Shown here one piece after another: positions 43,159 to 52,436 of a stretch of DNA of 64,000 nt. A program made the position numbers and the translations under genes. The DNA comes from an uncultured Eubacteriales bacterium. GTDB taxonomy: Bacteria; Bacillota; Clostridia; Oscillospirales; UMGS1783. The stretch lies in the NCBI GenBank assembly GCA_934456365.1, contig CAKSHC010000003.1, positions 1-64,000 on the forward strand. Reading direction: 5' to 3'. The notes beneath the pieces are model-generated. The model was not told the DNA's origin. It saw only the letters and a program-made list of their open reading frames with translations, and did no database searches. Position 1 is the stretch's first letter. Each line of letters opens with the position of its first letter.

Positions 43159-44517
43159 ATGTTTTTCCTATCGGATTCCGTTTTGGCCCGCGCCGACGCG
43201 CGCATCGACCGGCCCGCTCTGCTTGCCCTTTGGAAAAGCCACAGCGCCGGGCTTTCCTCCCTCGCCCCCGCTCCGGGCGATCCCTTTTCGCTGCGCATCG
43301 GCTCCGCGCCCGTTCTGGCGAGGGATGGCGCGGCCTACGCCGTCAACGTCACCGAAGACGGGGTTTCCCTCGTCGGCGCAGACGAGCGCGCTTTGCTCGA
43401 CGGGTATTTCGATCTCGTTTCCCGCATTTGCCTGCCCGAGCCCGGCAAAGCCGCCCTGCCCTGCGGCGCCTTCCGCGGCCGGGCTCGCGTGGAGCGGCGG
43501 ATGGTGCATTTCTGCGTGTTTTCCGAAACCGAGCTGTGGCAGCTTGAGCGCATCATCCGCTTTGCCGCCTCCCAGCGGATCACCCATCTCATCCTGGAAT
43601 TCTGGGGCATGCTGCGTTACGACGTTTTGCCCGAGCTTGCCTGGCCGCATGCCTTTACAAAAGAGCAGATCCGCCCGCTGCTGCACCTGGCCGAGGAGCT
43701 GGGGCTTTCGGTGATCCCTCAGTTCAACCACTGGGGCCACGCCACCGGCGCGCGGGTGCTCCACGGCAAGCATGTGGTGCTCGATCAGAACCCCTCGCTG
43801 GCCTATCTCTTCTCGCCCGACGGCTGGTGCTGGAACTTCGAGCGCCCCGAAACGCTCGCCCTCCTGCGGCGGGTGCGCGAGGAATGGCGGGAGCTTTTGC
43901 CCCGCGCCGAGGCCTTCCACATCGGCTGCGACGAGGCCTATTCCTTCACCCGCACCCCGCGTGAGGTCGACGCGGTGGCCTCCTTTATCAACCAGACCCG
44001 CCGGGACCTGGCCAAAAGCGGCCGGGAAACCATCCTCTGGGCCGACATGCTCCTCTCGCCCCACGCCGCCTATCGCCGCGACAACGCCTACTTCACCCTC
44101 GCGCCCGACGAGGCCGCCGAGGCCGACATTCTCTCTCGCCTCGACCGGGAGCTCATTTTGGCCGACTGGCAGTACGAAGCCCGCCGCGCGCCGATCGAAA
44201 CGGCGCAAACTCTCCAGCAGGCCGGGTTCCGGGTCATCGCCTGCTCCTGGGATCGCAGCGAGGCCAACGTCGCCGCCATCCTGCGCACCGGGGCCGACTG
44301 CGGCCTTTACGGCGTTTGCCACACCACCTGGCACACCCTCACCGGCGGCATGCCGCTTCTGTGGCGCATGGCGGCCGGGTGCTGGTCCGAGCAGGACGCT
44401 CTCTGCTCGCCAACCGAGGGCCTTGTGCGGGCCGCGGCCGCCCTGCGGCGCGCCTGCCCCGTTTCGGGCTATGAGAAGGCCGGCTGGGCGCCGAAGGAGA
44501 TCGGAGTGATCGTATGA
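43159..44517 (+). CDS. GH20-type beta-N-acetylhexosaminidase, cytoplasmic
   Basis: A 452-aa protein without signal peptide. The N-terminal about 100 residues resemble the GH20b accessory domain (YAVNVTEDGVSLVGADERALLDG). The barrel follows, with IGCDEA carrying the Asp258-Glu259 catalytic pair (family pattern HxGGDE; the second G is Cys here). QFNHWGHATG is at about 188-197. It should remove terminal GlcNAc or GalNAc from imported oligosaccharides. Its stop overlaps the start of the DMT transporter gene (ATGA). It lies opposite an AraC regulator. Confidence 0.85.
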   Translation: MFFLSDSVLARADARIDRPALLALWKSHSAGLSSLAPAPGDPFSLRIGSAPVLARDGAAYAVNVTEDGVSLVGADERALLDGYFDLVSRICLPEPGKAALPCGAFRGRARVERRMVHFCVFSETELWQLERIIRFAASQRITHLILEFWGMLRYDVLPELAWPHAFTKEQIRPLLHLAEELGLSVIPQFNHWGHATGARVLHGKHVVLDQNPSLAYLFSPDGWCWNFERPETLALLRRVREEWRELLPRAEAFHIGCDEAYSFTRTPREVDAVASFINQTRRDLAKSGRETILWADMLLSPHAAYRRDNAYFTLAPDEAAEADILSRLDRELILADWQYEARRAPIETAQTLQQAGFRVIACSWDRSEANVAAILRTGADCGLYGVCHTTWHTLTGGMPLLWRMAAGCWSEQDALCSPTEGLVRAAAALRRACPVSGYEKAGWAPKEIGVIV

Positions 44518-45344
44518 GCCTTGTGCTGCTTTTGGGCTGCGCCTTTTTCGGCGCGCTGCAATCGGTTTCCTCCAAGCTCGCCGCCCGGTGCGGCAGCGAG
44601 GAAACCGGCTTCAACCGCACCAAAGCCCTGGCTGCGTTGGCGCCGGTGGCCGCGGCCTTTCTGTTTCGCCCCGCCTTTCATGCTCCCACCGCCCTTTTCG
44701 GCGCGCTCTACGGGCTCTCGCTCTGCGCCGCCATGCTCTTCGGCTACCGTGCCCTCGCGCTCGGGCCTTTGTCGCTGACCTCCATGATCGCGGCCTTTTC
44801 GGTGCTCCTTCCCATCGGCTACGGGGTGCTCTTCTGCGGCGAGACCCCCGGGCTCTGGCAGGGGATCGGCCTTGCGCTGCTCTGCGCGGCCATTGTGCTC
44901 ACAAGCCTCGGCAAGGGCTCCGGCAAGAAGGCCGGGTGGCGCTGGGCGCTCGCCCTTTTGCACACCTTTTTGGCAAACGGGCTCTGCTCCATCCTGCAGA
45001 AAATGCACCAGACCCGCTTTCCCGGGCTTTACCGGGTGGACTTCCTGCTCTTTGCCCTGCTCTGCGCGGCGCTCTTCTTCTTGCTTCTCTCGCTGCGCCG
45101 CCGCGCTCCGGCGCGCGGCAGGGGCTGGGCAGCGCTTTCTGGGATCTCGATGGCGGCCGGCAGCTTTGCTCAGATCGCGCTGGCGTCTACCGAGCAGGCC
45201 TCGGTGCTCTTTCCCGCCGTTTCGGCCGGCACCATCGCGCTGAGCCTGCTCGGCGGCTGTCTGATCTTCCGGGAAAGGCTCTCCCTTTCTCAGATCGCGG
45301 CGCTTTGCTGCGGCGCGGCCGCCGTGGTTTTCCTCAAACTTTGA
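44514..45344 (+). CDS. DMT/EamA-family membrane transporter
   Basis: A 276-aa, highly hydrophobic protein with about ten predicted transmembrane segments in two halves, typical of the drug/metabolite transporter superfamily. Polar loops are KGSGKKAGWR and RRRAPARGRG. It is translationally coupled to GH20, so it may import or export a sugar or a hydrolysis product; DMT proteins as sugar carriers exist, but the substrate is not determinable. Confidence 0.85.
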   Translation: MSLVLLLGCAFFGALQSVSSKLAARCGSEETGFNRTKALAALAPVAAAFLFRPAFHAPTALFGALYGLSLCAAMLFGYRALALGPLSLTSMIAAFSVLLPIGYGVLFCGETPGLWQGIGLALLCAAIVLTSLGKGSGKKAGWRWALALLHTFLANGLCSILQKMHQTRFPGLYRVDFLLFALLCAALFFLLLSLRRRAPARGRGWAALSGISMAAGSFAQIALASTEQASVLFPAVSAGTIALSLLGGCLIFRERLSLSQIAALCCGAAAVVFLKL

Positions 45345-45351
45345 AAAAAGA

Positions 45352-45380
45352 GGGACAACCTTCGCCTATTATGTTATAAT
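45352..45380 (+). promoter_or_regulatory. promoter of the HAD phosphatase gene
   Basis: GGGACA (45352-45357) and TATAAT (45375-45380), 17-bp spacer. Confidence 0.6.
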
Positions 45381-45418
45381 GAAGAAAAGAAAGATTTTCC
45401 CCCGGCGAGGTGTCCCCA

Positions 45419-46141
45419 ATGAAGATTCTCTTTTCCGATTTTGACCAAACGCTTTTCTTCGGCCCCGAGGCCGACTATGCCCCCCTGCGCGCCGCCGTGG
45501 CGCGCTGGCAGGCGGCGGGCAACCAGTTCTGGATCAGCACCGGCCGCCCGCTGGCCGACCTGCTCCCGCTCTTTGAGCCGATCGGGCTGAAGGTCGACGG
45601 GTTCGTCGCCGCCTCGGGCGCCATGCTCCACCGGGCGGACGGCACCCTCTTCTGGGCTGCGCCCCTGCCGCCCGAGCTGCTCGACCGGGTGTTTGACATC
45701 ACCTGCGCCGTGCCCGTGGTGCGGCTTTTGTATGTAGACGCCCCGCTTTCCATCCACCGCGTCACCCTCGGGGTGCGCCCGCCGCGCCCCGAGGCCCTCT
45801 TCTGGCTCGGCACCAAAACCGACGACGCCCACGAGCACGAGCTCACCCGCCGCCTGCGCGAGCTGCCCGAGCTGCAGATCTCCCGTCAGGGCGCGCTCTA
45901 CGACCTCATCGCCCGCGGCACCACCAAGGCCACCGGCATCGAGCGCGCGGTGGAAGCCATCGGCGGCGCCGAGGAAATCTTCACCGTGGGCGACGGCGAA
46001 AACGACGTGGAAATGCTCTCCCGCTTCACCGGATTTGCCATGCGCCAGGGGCATCCGAGCGCCCAAAAAGCGGCAAAATGCGTAACCGATTCCGTACCTG
46101 AACTCATCGATACAATTTTAGAAAAAAAGAATTATTCCTAA
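45419..46141 (+). CDS. HAD-superfamily (Cof-type) phosphatase
   Basis: A 240-aa protein. I take the ATG at 45419 over an in-frame GTG at 45410 because GCGAGG sits 7 nt before the ATG. HAD motif I is FSDFDQT (Asp6/Asp8), motif II is in ISTGRP, motif III is the Lys in TTKATGIERAV, and motif IV is VGDGENDVEML. It is a subclass IIB sugar-phosphate-type phosphatase. It is followed by the GH36 gene with its own promoter. Confidence 0.9.
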   Translation: MKILFSDFDQTLFFGPEADYAPLRAAVARWQAAGNQFWISTGRPLADLLPLFEPIGLKVDGFVAASGAMLHRADGTLFWAAPLPPELLDRVFDITCAVPVVRLLYVDAPLSIHRVTLGVRPPRPEALFWLGTKTDDAHEHELTRRLRELPELQISRQGALYDLIARGTTKATGIERAVEAIGGAEEIFTVGDGENDVEMLSRFTGFAMRQGHPSAQKAAKCVTDSVPELIDTILEKKNYS

Positions 46142-46154
46142 ACGCATTTTTTGC

Positions 46155-46183
46155 TTGCCTTCCCTCCGATTCTTTGCTACAAT
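46155..46183 (+). promoter_or_regulatory. promoter of the cytoplasmic GH36 gene
   Basis: TTGCCT (46155-46160) and TACAAT (46178-46183) with a 17-bp spacer. A GGAGG ribosome binding site follows at 46200. Confidence 0.65.
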
Positions 46184-46211
46184 GACGGTATCAAAGATCG
46201 GAGGTTTTTTT

Positions 46212-48044
46212 ATGAATATCCTGCCCGTTTCGCTTTGCCTCGACGGCCAAAAGGTCGTCCTCCGGCCCGGGGATTTCGCGCCGAACGCAAAAGGGGAGGC
46301 CTGCGCCCGGCTGGGCGATCTGCTGGTGCGCCTTTCGGCGGCCGACGCGCCGGACTACGTTTGGCAAACGCTTCATCTGGAAAACACCGGAACGGAGAAT
46401 TCGCCTCAGCTTTCCCATATCTGCTCGCTGGAGCTCTTCCTGCCCGACGCCGCCGGCAGCCGGTTCTACACCCTTCATGGGGATGACTGTTCGGCCCGCT
46501 CCTTTTTGCCCGACGAGCGCAAGCTCACCTCGCCCGTCACCCTCGAGCCCTGGGGCGGCCGCTCCTCCTCCGCCACCGCCTTCCCCTTCTTTGACCTCAC
46601 CCTGCCCGACGGCGAAACGATCCTCTTCGGTGTGGGCTGGACCGGCCAGTGGAAGGCCGAGCTCATCCCCGAGCGCGGGGGAGTGCGCGTGAGCGTCGGC
46701 CTCTCCTATTGCGACCTTTTTTTGCGCCCCGGCGAAAGCCTGTGCTTCCCCTCGGTTTTCGTGACCCGCGGCCGGGGCGGCGAAGCCACCCGCCAGGCCT
46801 TCAAGCGCCTGCTTCTGCGCGATTTCGATCCGCTGGCCGGCAAGGAAAACAAGGCTCTTCCCTTTGCCATCCAGCCCTTTGACCGCTATTTCAAAAAGGG
46901 TCTTTCCTGGGAAACCGAGCAGGGCCAGCTGCATTCCGTCGACGCCGCCCTGCGCTGCCGCGAGCTCGACACCCTCTGGCTCGACGCCGCCTGGTTCCGC
47001 GACGGATTCCCCACCGGCGTCGGCAACTACGCCTTTTCCGAGGGCTTCCCGCACGGGCTGCGCCCCATCGCCGAACGCGCCCACGAAAAGGGGATGCGCT
47101 TTGTGGTGTGGTTTGAGCCCGAGCGCGTTTATAAAGGAAGCGACCTTTTCCGAAACCACCCCGAATTTCTCCTCTCAAACGGCGACCCCAACACCTTCCT
47201 GCTCAACCTCGGCGACGAAACCGCCTGGAGCTGGATCTTCACCACCCTGCGCGACTTCCTGATCGACAACCGGATCGATGTTTACCGGCAGGACTTCAAT
47301 ATGGAGCCTCTGCTCTACTGGGTGCAAAACGACGAGCCGAACCGCGTCGGGATCACCGAGATCCGCTACATCACCGGCCTCTACCGCCTTTGGGACGAGC
47401 TGCGCGCCGCCATCCCCGGCCTCGAGATCGACAACTGCGCCTCCGGCGGCCGCCGGCTCGACCTCGAGCTCATCCGCCGCTCCTACCCCCTCTGGCGCAG
47501 CGACACCAACTGCTTCGCCGTGCGCCCCGACTGGCATTCCTACACCTTCAATCAGGTCCAGACCATGGCCCTCGCCCAATACCTCCCCTACCACGCCGCC
47601 GCCATCTGGGAGCCCGATGTGTATCAGATGCGCTCGGCCGCCGCTTTGGGGCTTGCCTGCGCCTTCGATATCCTCAATCCCGCCTTCCCCTACGAGAAGG
47701 CCGCCCGGGTGCTGCACGACGTCAAGCGCCTCGTGCCCTACTGGTCGCTGGATTTCTATCCCATGACCCCCATCCATTCCCGGGAAAACGACTTCGCCGC
47801 CTACCGCTTCGAGCGCGACGGGGTCGGCTGCGCCTTCCTCTTCCGCCGCGAGGAATGCGAGAAGGATTCCTATCTTTTCTCGCTCCCCACCCTTTCTCCC
47901 GAAACGAGCTACCGGCTTTCCTTCACCGATCAGAACCTCGAAAAAACCGAAGCGGTTTATTCGGGAAAAGAGCTGATCGAGGGCATCGAGCTGACTCTTG
48001 CTCAAAAGCCGGACAGCCTGATCGTGGAATACCGGCCGATATGA
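46212..48044 (+). CDS. GH36-type alpha-galactosidase, cytoplasmic
   Basis: A 610-aa protein without signal peptide. The N-terminal beta-supersandwich is at about 1-220 (FGVGWTGQW at 139-147). The catalytic barrel has likely nucleophile Asp361 in YRQDFN, substrate loop CASGGRRLD (409-417) and acid/base Asp431 in WRSD. It is paralogous to the lipoprotein at 6317-8332 and carries the same catalytic blocks, so one acts outside and one inside. It probably hydrolyses imported alpha-galactosides. It overlaps the following NusG-II gene by 4 nt. Confidence 0.9.
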   Translation: MNILPVSLCLDGQKVVLRPGDFAPNAKGEACARLGDLLVRLSAADAPDYVWQTLHLENTGTENSPQLSHICSLELFLPDAAGSRFYTLHGDDCSARSFLPDERKLTSPVTLEPWGGRSSSATAFPFFDLTLPDGETILFGVGWTGQWKAELIPERGGVRVSVGLSYCDLFLRPGESLCFPSVFVTRGRGGEATRQAFKRLLLRDFDPLAGKENKALPFAIQPFDRYFKKGLSWETEQGQLHSVDAALRCRELDTLWLDAAWFRDGFPTGVGNYAFSEGFPHGLRPIAERAHEKGMRFVVWFEPERVYKGSDLFRNHPEFLLSNGDPNTFLLNLGDETAWSWIFTTLRDFLIDNRIDVYRQDFNMEPLLYWVQNDEPNRVGITEIRYITGLYRLWDELRAAIPGLEIDNCASGGRRLDLELIRRSYPLWRSDTNCFAVRPDWHSYTFNQVQTMALAQYLPYHAAAIWEPDVYQMRSAAALGLACAFDILNPAFPYEKAARVLHDVKRLVPYWSLDFYPMTPIHSRENDFAAYRFERDGVGCAFLFRREECEKDSYLFSLPTLSPETSYRLSFTDQNLEKTEAVYSGKELIEGIELTLAQKPDSLIVEYRPI

Positions 48045-48403
48045 AAGAGTTTTTGAAAAGGCTTCGCCCCGGCGACGGGATCGTTCTCCTTACCGTTTTA
48101 CTGCTCGCCGGAGTTTTATCCGTCGTCTTTTTACCGCGCGGTGTCGCTCAAACGGCCGTCGTGTCTGTCGACGGAAGGGAGGTTTTGCGCCGGACTCTTC
48201 CCGCATGGGAAAGGCATGAGCTGGAAAACGGCCTGGTCATTCGGTTTGACGGAAGCCGGGTGCGGGTGGAAAGCTCGCCCTGTCCGGATCAGAGCTGTGT
48301 GAACACGGGCTGGCTTTCTCAAGGAGGGCAGCGCGCTGTCTGTCTGCCCTTCCGCACGGTTTTGGAGCTGAGAGGGGAGAAGGAATCGGTGATAACCAAA
48401 TGA
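48041..48403 (+). CDS. NusG domain II-type membrane protein
   Basis: A 120-aa protein with one N-terminal transmembrane helix (GIVLLTVLLLAGVLSVVFL) and an extracellular beta domain. The conserved block SSPCPDQSCVNTGWLSQGGQ..VCLPF is the hallmark of the NusG_II family. It always travels with the Gx transporter gene, which overlaps its end by 4 nt here. Function is unproven; it is probably redox- or membrane-complex related. Confidence 0.88.
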   Translation: MKEFLKRLRPGDGIVLLTVLLLAGVLSVVFLPRGVAQTAVVSVDGREVLRRTLPAWERHELENGLVIRFDGSRVRVESSPCPDQSCVNTGWLSQGGQRAVCLPFRTVLELRGEKESVITK

Positions 48404-48903
48404 AATCCGAGCCTTCGGCGCGGCGAATCGCCCGGTTAGGGCTGCTCACGGCGGCCGCCCTGATCCTTTCTCTGCTCGATGGGATGATCCCGCTTCCTCT
48501 TCCCTGGCTCAAGCTGGGGCTTGCCAATGCCGTCACGCTTCTCCTTTTGCTGAGCCGCCGACGGACGGATGCTGTTCTTTGTCTGACCGCCCGGCTCTTG
48601 CTGGGGGCGCTGTTTTCCGGCAATCCCTCCGCGCTTCTCTATTCCGCTGCCGGAGCGGCCTTCTCCTTTGCTGCGATGGCTTTTTTGTGCCGCTTTTATC
48701 CCAATCGGCTTTCCCCGGTGGGTGTTTCGGCTGCCGGAGCGGCCGCTCACCAGCTCGGTCAGCTCGCTGCCGCCGCGCTGACGTTGGGCTCACCTTCGGT
48801 TCTGGCTCTTGCGCCGCTGCTGCTGCTGGCCGGCCTTCTGAGCGGGATGCTCATCGGAGCGCTGACTGCCGTTCTTTTTCCCCGCTTTTCCCCGTATCTC
48901 TGA
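48400..48903 (+). CDS. Gx transporter-family membrane protein (heptaprenyl diphosphate synthase component I type)
   Basis: A 167-aa, five- to six-helix membrane protein beginning with RLGLLTAAALILSLLDGMIP and containing LKLGLANAVTLL, the characteristic S-component-like pattern of this family. In many Clostridia it is next to a NusG-II protein, as here. The family name reflects old annotation; a substrate-binding membrane component for a small metabolite is more likely. Confidence 0.85.
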   Translation: MKSEPSARRIARLGLLTAAALILSLLDGMIPLPLPWLKLGLANAVTLLLLLSRRRTDAVLCLTARLLLGALFSGNPSALLYSAAGAAFSFAAMAFLCRFYPNRLSPVGVSAAGAAAHQLGQLAAAALTLGSPSVLALAPLLLLAGLLSGMLIGALTAVLFPRFSPYL

Positions 48904-49118
48904 TGCCTTCCCCGCCCGTTCGATGATTCGGGTTCGGTTTTTCAAGAGGCCGGCTCGGCGACCCTGCCGTTTCTCCTTTTTTCGGATGTATCGTGAAACG
49001 GGTTACGGAAAAGGAGAAAGGCTTCCTGCGGGCAGCGGGCTTTCCTTGCGGCGAAGGCAGGCTTCGGCCCGACAAGACCGAGCCCCGCTGCCTTCCCCGG
49101 CTTCGGCTTCTGATCTTC
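48904..49118. other. intergenic stretch without recognisable feature
   Basis: Between the Gx gene and a terminator I find no gene with a ribosome binding site and no known RNA. The sequence is GC-rich and shows only minor local hairpins. Confidence 0.5.
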
Positions 49119-49152
49119 GCCCCTTTCGGTTTCCCGAAAGGGGCGCGTTTTT
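49119..49152 (+). terminator. terminator upstream of the first SGNH surface protein gene
   Basis: GCCCCTTTCGG (49119-49129) pairs with CCGAAAGGGGC (49134-49144), followed by a short T run. Confidence 0.7.
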
Positions 49153-49187
49153 GCCCCCTTCTTTCATCCATGAAAACATTGTAACGA

Positions 49188-49245
49188 TTTGCAATATTTT
49201 TTATCACTTTTTACAATATGCGCAAGGTTAAACGTGTGATATCAT
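49188..49245 (+). promoter_or_regulatory. promoter with paired TTTGCAATAT/TTTACAATAT direct repeats
   Basis: TTTGCAATAT (49188-49197) and TTTACAATAT (49210-49219) are 22 bp apart, followed by a TATCAT -10 (49240-49245) in the context AACGTGTGATATCAT. The flanks (GTAACGA before, AACGTGT after) also match the promoter at 15267-15324. The start codon is 39 nt after the -10. Confidence 0.6.
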
Positions 49246-49283
49246 GCAAATGGAAATATGTATCCAAAGGAGGCAACCCCACC

Positions 49284-52200
49284 ATGAAAATCGGCAAAAG
49301 ACTCCCCGCCTTAGCCCTGGCTCTGTGCCTGCTGCTGAGCTTTTCGCTGTCGGCGCTGGCTGTTGGCCCCGGCAGCGGCGCCCCCGCGCAGGAGAGCGAC
49401 TTCCGGCTGATCGGCGCTCTGCCCATCACCGCCAATGTCGACACCCCGGCTCCGGGCTGCGATATCCATACGAACAAGGACTGGAGAGATCGCGGCATTT
49501 TGCTCTACTACAATGAGCTTCTCGCCATCAACCGCTACGACCAGTCGAGAAAAACGCTCATGGTCGTCGACGAAAACGACCAGTGCGTCGAATACAACGG
49601 CACCAAGATGCTCTGGAACCTCGACGGCCAGGAGTATGTCGGAAACAGCACCACCTGGCAGCTTCGCGGCTATATGGTCAAGATCTTTACCGGGCATTCC
49701 GACTTCGAATACAACGGAAGCATCGTCGCCACCTGGACTCAGATCATCGACGTTTTGGCCAATGCCCCCGAGCTGGCCGGCAAGGGCTATCGTCTGCAGG
49801 TGCGCCTGTACGATAAGAGCAACGCCGCCGCCACCCAAAACGGCTTCGTGGACCCGCAGAAGTCGGTCAGCGGCAAATCGCTCAAGGCCACCGGCTATGA
49901 CGTGGTCGACGGCGAGCGCCGCGGCGACTTCGCCTGCATCGAGCTCGGCACCGTCGCAAAGGGCGCGACCCGCATCACCCGCACCAATGCCCTGACCCTC
50001 AACCGGGTCGAAATGCTCGACCAGCAGAACATGCAGCTCACCTTCTCGCAGCCGGCCACCGTCGATCCCGCCCGGACCGACGCCTGTATCCAGGTAATCG
50101 GCAGCGACGGCGGCGTGCTTTCCTCCTTCCCCGTGGCTCTGACCGAAGGCGGGGCGCGTAAGGTCGATGCCCGCTTGAGCAACCATACCTGGGCGGATGC
50201 GCAGGAAGCCCTCGGGGCCAACGACAACAGTACCGCCCGCCTTTTGCTGACCGAAAAGGATGTGGCCGCCTCGCGCGACGAGCGCTACAACAACTTCGCT
50301 GTCGACACCGTCTGGAACACCGACACCGATATGCCCCTGCTCGGCCATCTGGATCACCTGCCTAAGCTTGATGCCGCCGGAAACGGCCTCACGCCGGACT
50401 ACGTCTATGCCTCGGTCATCGCCCCGAGCGTCCCGCTCGGCGAAGACTTCAACGGCACCTACAACTTCATGAACGCCGACACCGGCCGCTCCCTGATGGT
50501 GGGCGAAACCGATGAGATCACTATTGCCGCTGCCGGCAGCCAGAACGTTTTCACCTTCAAGATCGGCGATAAGTTCGTCGACCTCTCGGGCTCCGAGCCT
50601 GCGCTTGTGGACGAAAGCCGTGCCTACACGCTGCGCCTGAGCAACACCAAGCAGCGCTATCAGATCCTGCTCGGCGAGGATCAGCTTCTGGCCGATTCCG
50701 ACGAGGGCGATTCCAACGCCGCCTCGCTTGAGATCCTTTCCAAGGATGTGCTCCAGACCGGCTGGTACCTCACCCGCTCCGGCGAGCAGCGCCCGCTGCG
50801 TGTGATGCCGGTCGGCGATTCCATCACCTGGGGCGTCAACCCCGACCAGGGCGCGCCTTACTACGGCTACCGCGCTGAGCTTTCCACCCTCCTGCTCGAC
50901 TACTTCGGCCGCGTGGTCTTTGTCGGCGACCAGGTGACCACCACCCAGTCGATCGACAGCAATATTCTCACCCGTCATTTCGGCTATTCGGGATACACCG
51001 TTTACAACCGCACCAACGATCCTGTCCACCCCGATTTCTGGGGCAACGGAAGCAGCGTTTACCTTCCGGCGACCGTGGATAAATATCTGCCGGATGTGGC
51101 CTGCCTGATGCTCGGTATCAACGATATCGGCATTATGGGGCTGGGCAGTCAGGATATTCCGGCCGAAAGCTTCACCAAAGAAAACGGTCTGCTCGATCGG
51201 TATCAGGAGTTTGTGGAAGCGCTGGCCGCCCACATGACCGCCGGGGAAGACACTGTCTTCTGCTCGACCCTGACCCCGATGACCCCGGATCCCGAAACCG
51301 GTGCCGATATTCCCAACAACAACGTGAACCGCTACAACCCGCTGCTGCGGGAGCGCATCACCAGGATGGCCGCGGAAGGCCTCCCGGTGGTGGAAAACGA
51401 CAACAACTCCGCCTGCGACACCCGCGAATCCGACCTCTCTTCGGACCGCATCCATCTCTCGGCGCAGGGCTATTCCAAGGTGGCTCAGCGCTATGCCGAG
51501 TCCATCAGGATGGTCTATGAAGCCACCGGCGTCAAGCGCTCCTATGAGGTTTTCCTCAACGCCGCAAACGGCATGGGCATGTCCTACACCAATAAGCCTT
51601 ACTACAACGGCAACTTCACCTTCTCCCTGGAGATCCCCGCCAACCTCACCGGCACTCCCGTGGTCAAGGTCAACGGCCAGCCGGTGGCTGCCCAGGGCGG
51701 CGCCTACACCGTGACCGGCGTGACCGAGGATCTGGAGATCGAGGTGACCGGCCTTACGGTCAAGACCTTCAAGGTGACCGTTCCCGAGGTGGAGGGTCTC
51801 AACCATGAGATCATCAACGTCGGAACCGGCGAGGCCGCCACGCTGCCCGCTCCTTACGGAACGCAGCTCGACCTGCGCTTCTGGCTCGACGAGCCCTATG
51901 ACCAGTCCGAGCTTTCGGTCAAGGTCAACGGCGAGCCGATGGAGATGAGGAAGAATGACTTCGGGACCTACTACCTCTCGCTCGGCGAGCTGACCGAGGA
52001 TAAGACGGTCGAGATCGACGGGGTGGCTCTCAATATCTGGAATGTCACCGAGGGCGCAAATTCCTCCTTCATGGTGGGCGAGGGCGAAGACCTCACTCTG
52101 GTCACCGACAACCCCTATATCCGTCCCAACCTGATCACGCTCGACGGGCGCGAGCTCACCGAGGGCGAGGATTATGAGGCGGTCGTAACGGAAAGCGACA

Positions 52201-52436
52201 CCTTCAACATCATCCTCAAGAAGGCCTTTATCGATTCTCTGGAGGCGGGCGAATATGGCCTCGGCATCCATTATCCCAACGGGCTTGCCGAAACCACCCT
52301 CACCATCACGGCTCCTCCCGCGCCGCCCACTCCTCCGACCTCTGCGGAAGCCGCTCCGGCGGTCTTTGCAGGCCTCGGGCTGCTGGCTGTGATCGGCCTG
52401 GGCTCGGCGCTCGTCCTTCGTAAGAAGACCAGATAA
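49284..52436 (+). CDS. SGNH/GDSL hydrolase surface protein, 1,050 aa
   Basis: The start is MKIGK at 49284 (AAAGGAGG ribosome binding site), with a signal peptide. Residues 25-380 hold two repeat modules nearly matching the N-terminus of the giant protein. A beta-trefoil-like domain (about 385-500; YNFMNADTGRSLMV) follows. The SGNH hydrolase (about 500-740) has GDSITWG with Ser513, LMLGINDI, and DRIHLS with Asp721/His724. Ig-like beta domains follow. A proline-rich stretch, a transmembrane helix and RKKTR end the protein, without LPXTG. It probably removes acetyl or acyl groups from surface-bound glycans. Its last 1.2 kb is nearly identical to the gene at 58128. Confidence 0.9.
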   Translation: MKIGKRLPALALALCLLLSFSLSALAVGPGSGAPAQESDFRLIGALPITANVDTPAPGCDIHTNKDWRDRGILLYYNELLAINRYDQSRKTLMVVDENDQCVEYNGTKMLWNLDGQEYVGNSTTWQLRGYMVKIFTGHSDFEYNGSIVATWTQIIDVLANAPELAGKGYRLQVRLYDKSNAAATQNGFVDPQKSVSGKSLKATGYDVVDGERRGDFACIELGTVAKGATRITRTNALTLNRVEMLDQQNMQLTFSQPATVDPARTDACIQVIGSDGGVLSSFPVALTEGGARKVDARLSNHTWADAQEALGANDNSTARLLLTEKDVAASRDERYNNFAVDTVWNTDTDMPLLGHLDHLPKLDAAGNGLTPDYVYASVIAPSVPLGEDFNGTYNFMNADTGRSLMVGETDEITIAAAGSQNVFTFKIGDKFVDLSGSEPALVDESRAYTLRLSNTKQRYQILLGEDQLLADSDEGDSNAASLEILSKDVLQTGWYLTRSGEQRPLRVMPVGDSITWGVNPDQGAPYYGYRAELSTLLLDYFGRVVFVGDQVTTTQSIDSNILTRHFGYSGYTVYNRTNDPVHPDFWGNGSSVYLPATVDKYLPDVACLMLGINDIGIMGLGSQDIPAESFTKENGLLDRYQEFVEALAAHMTAGEDTVFCSTLTPMTPDPETGADIPNNNVNRYNPLLRERITRMAAEGLPVVENDNNSACDTRESDLSSDRIHLSAQGYSKVAQRYAESIRMVYEATGVKRSYEVFLNAANGMGMSYTNKPYYNGNFTFSLEIPANLTGTPVVKVNGQPVAAQGGAYTVTGVTEDLEIEVTGLTVKTFKVTVPEVEGLNHEIINVGTGEAATLPAPYGTQLDLRFWLDEPYDQSELSVKVNGEPMEMRKNDFGTYYLSLGELTEDKTVEIDGVALNIWNVTEGANSSFMVGEGEDLTLVTDNPYIRPNLITLDGRELTEGEDYEAVVTESDTFNIILKKAFIDSLEAGEYGLGIHYPNGLAETTLTITAPPAPPTPPTSAEAAPAVFAGLGLLAVIGLGSALVLRKKTR

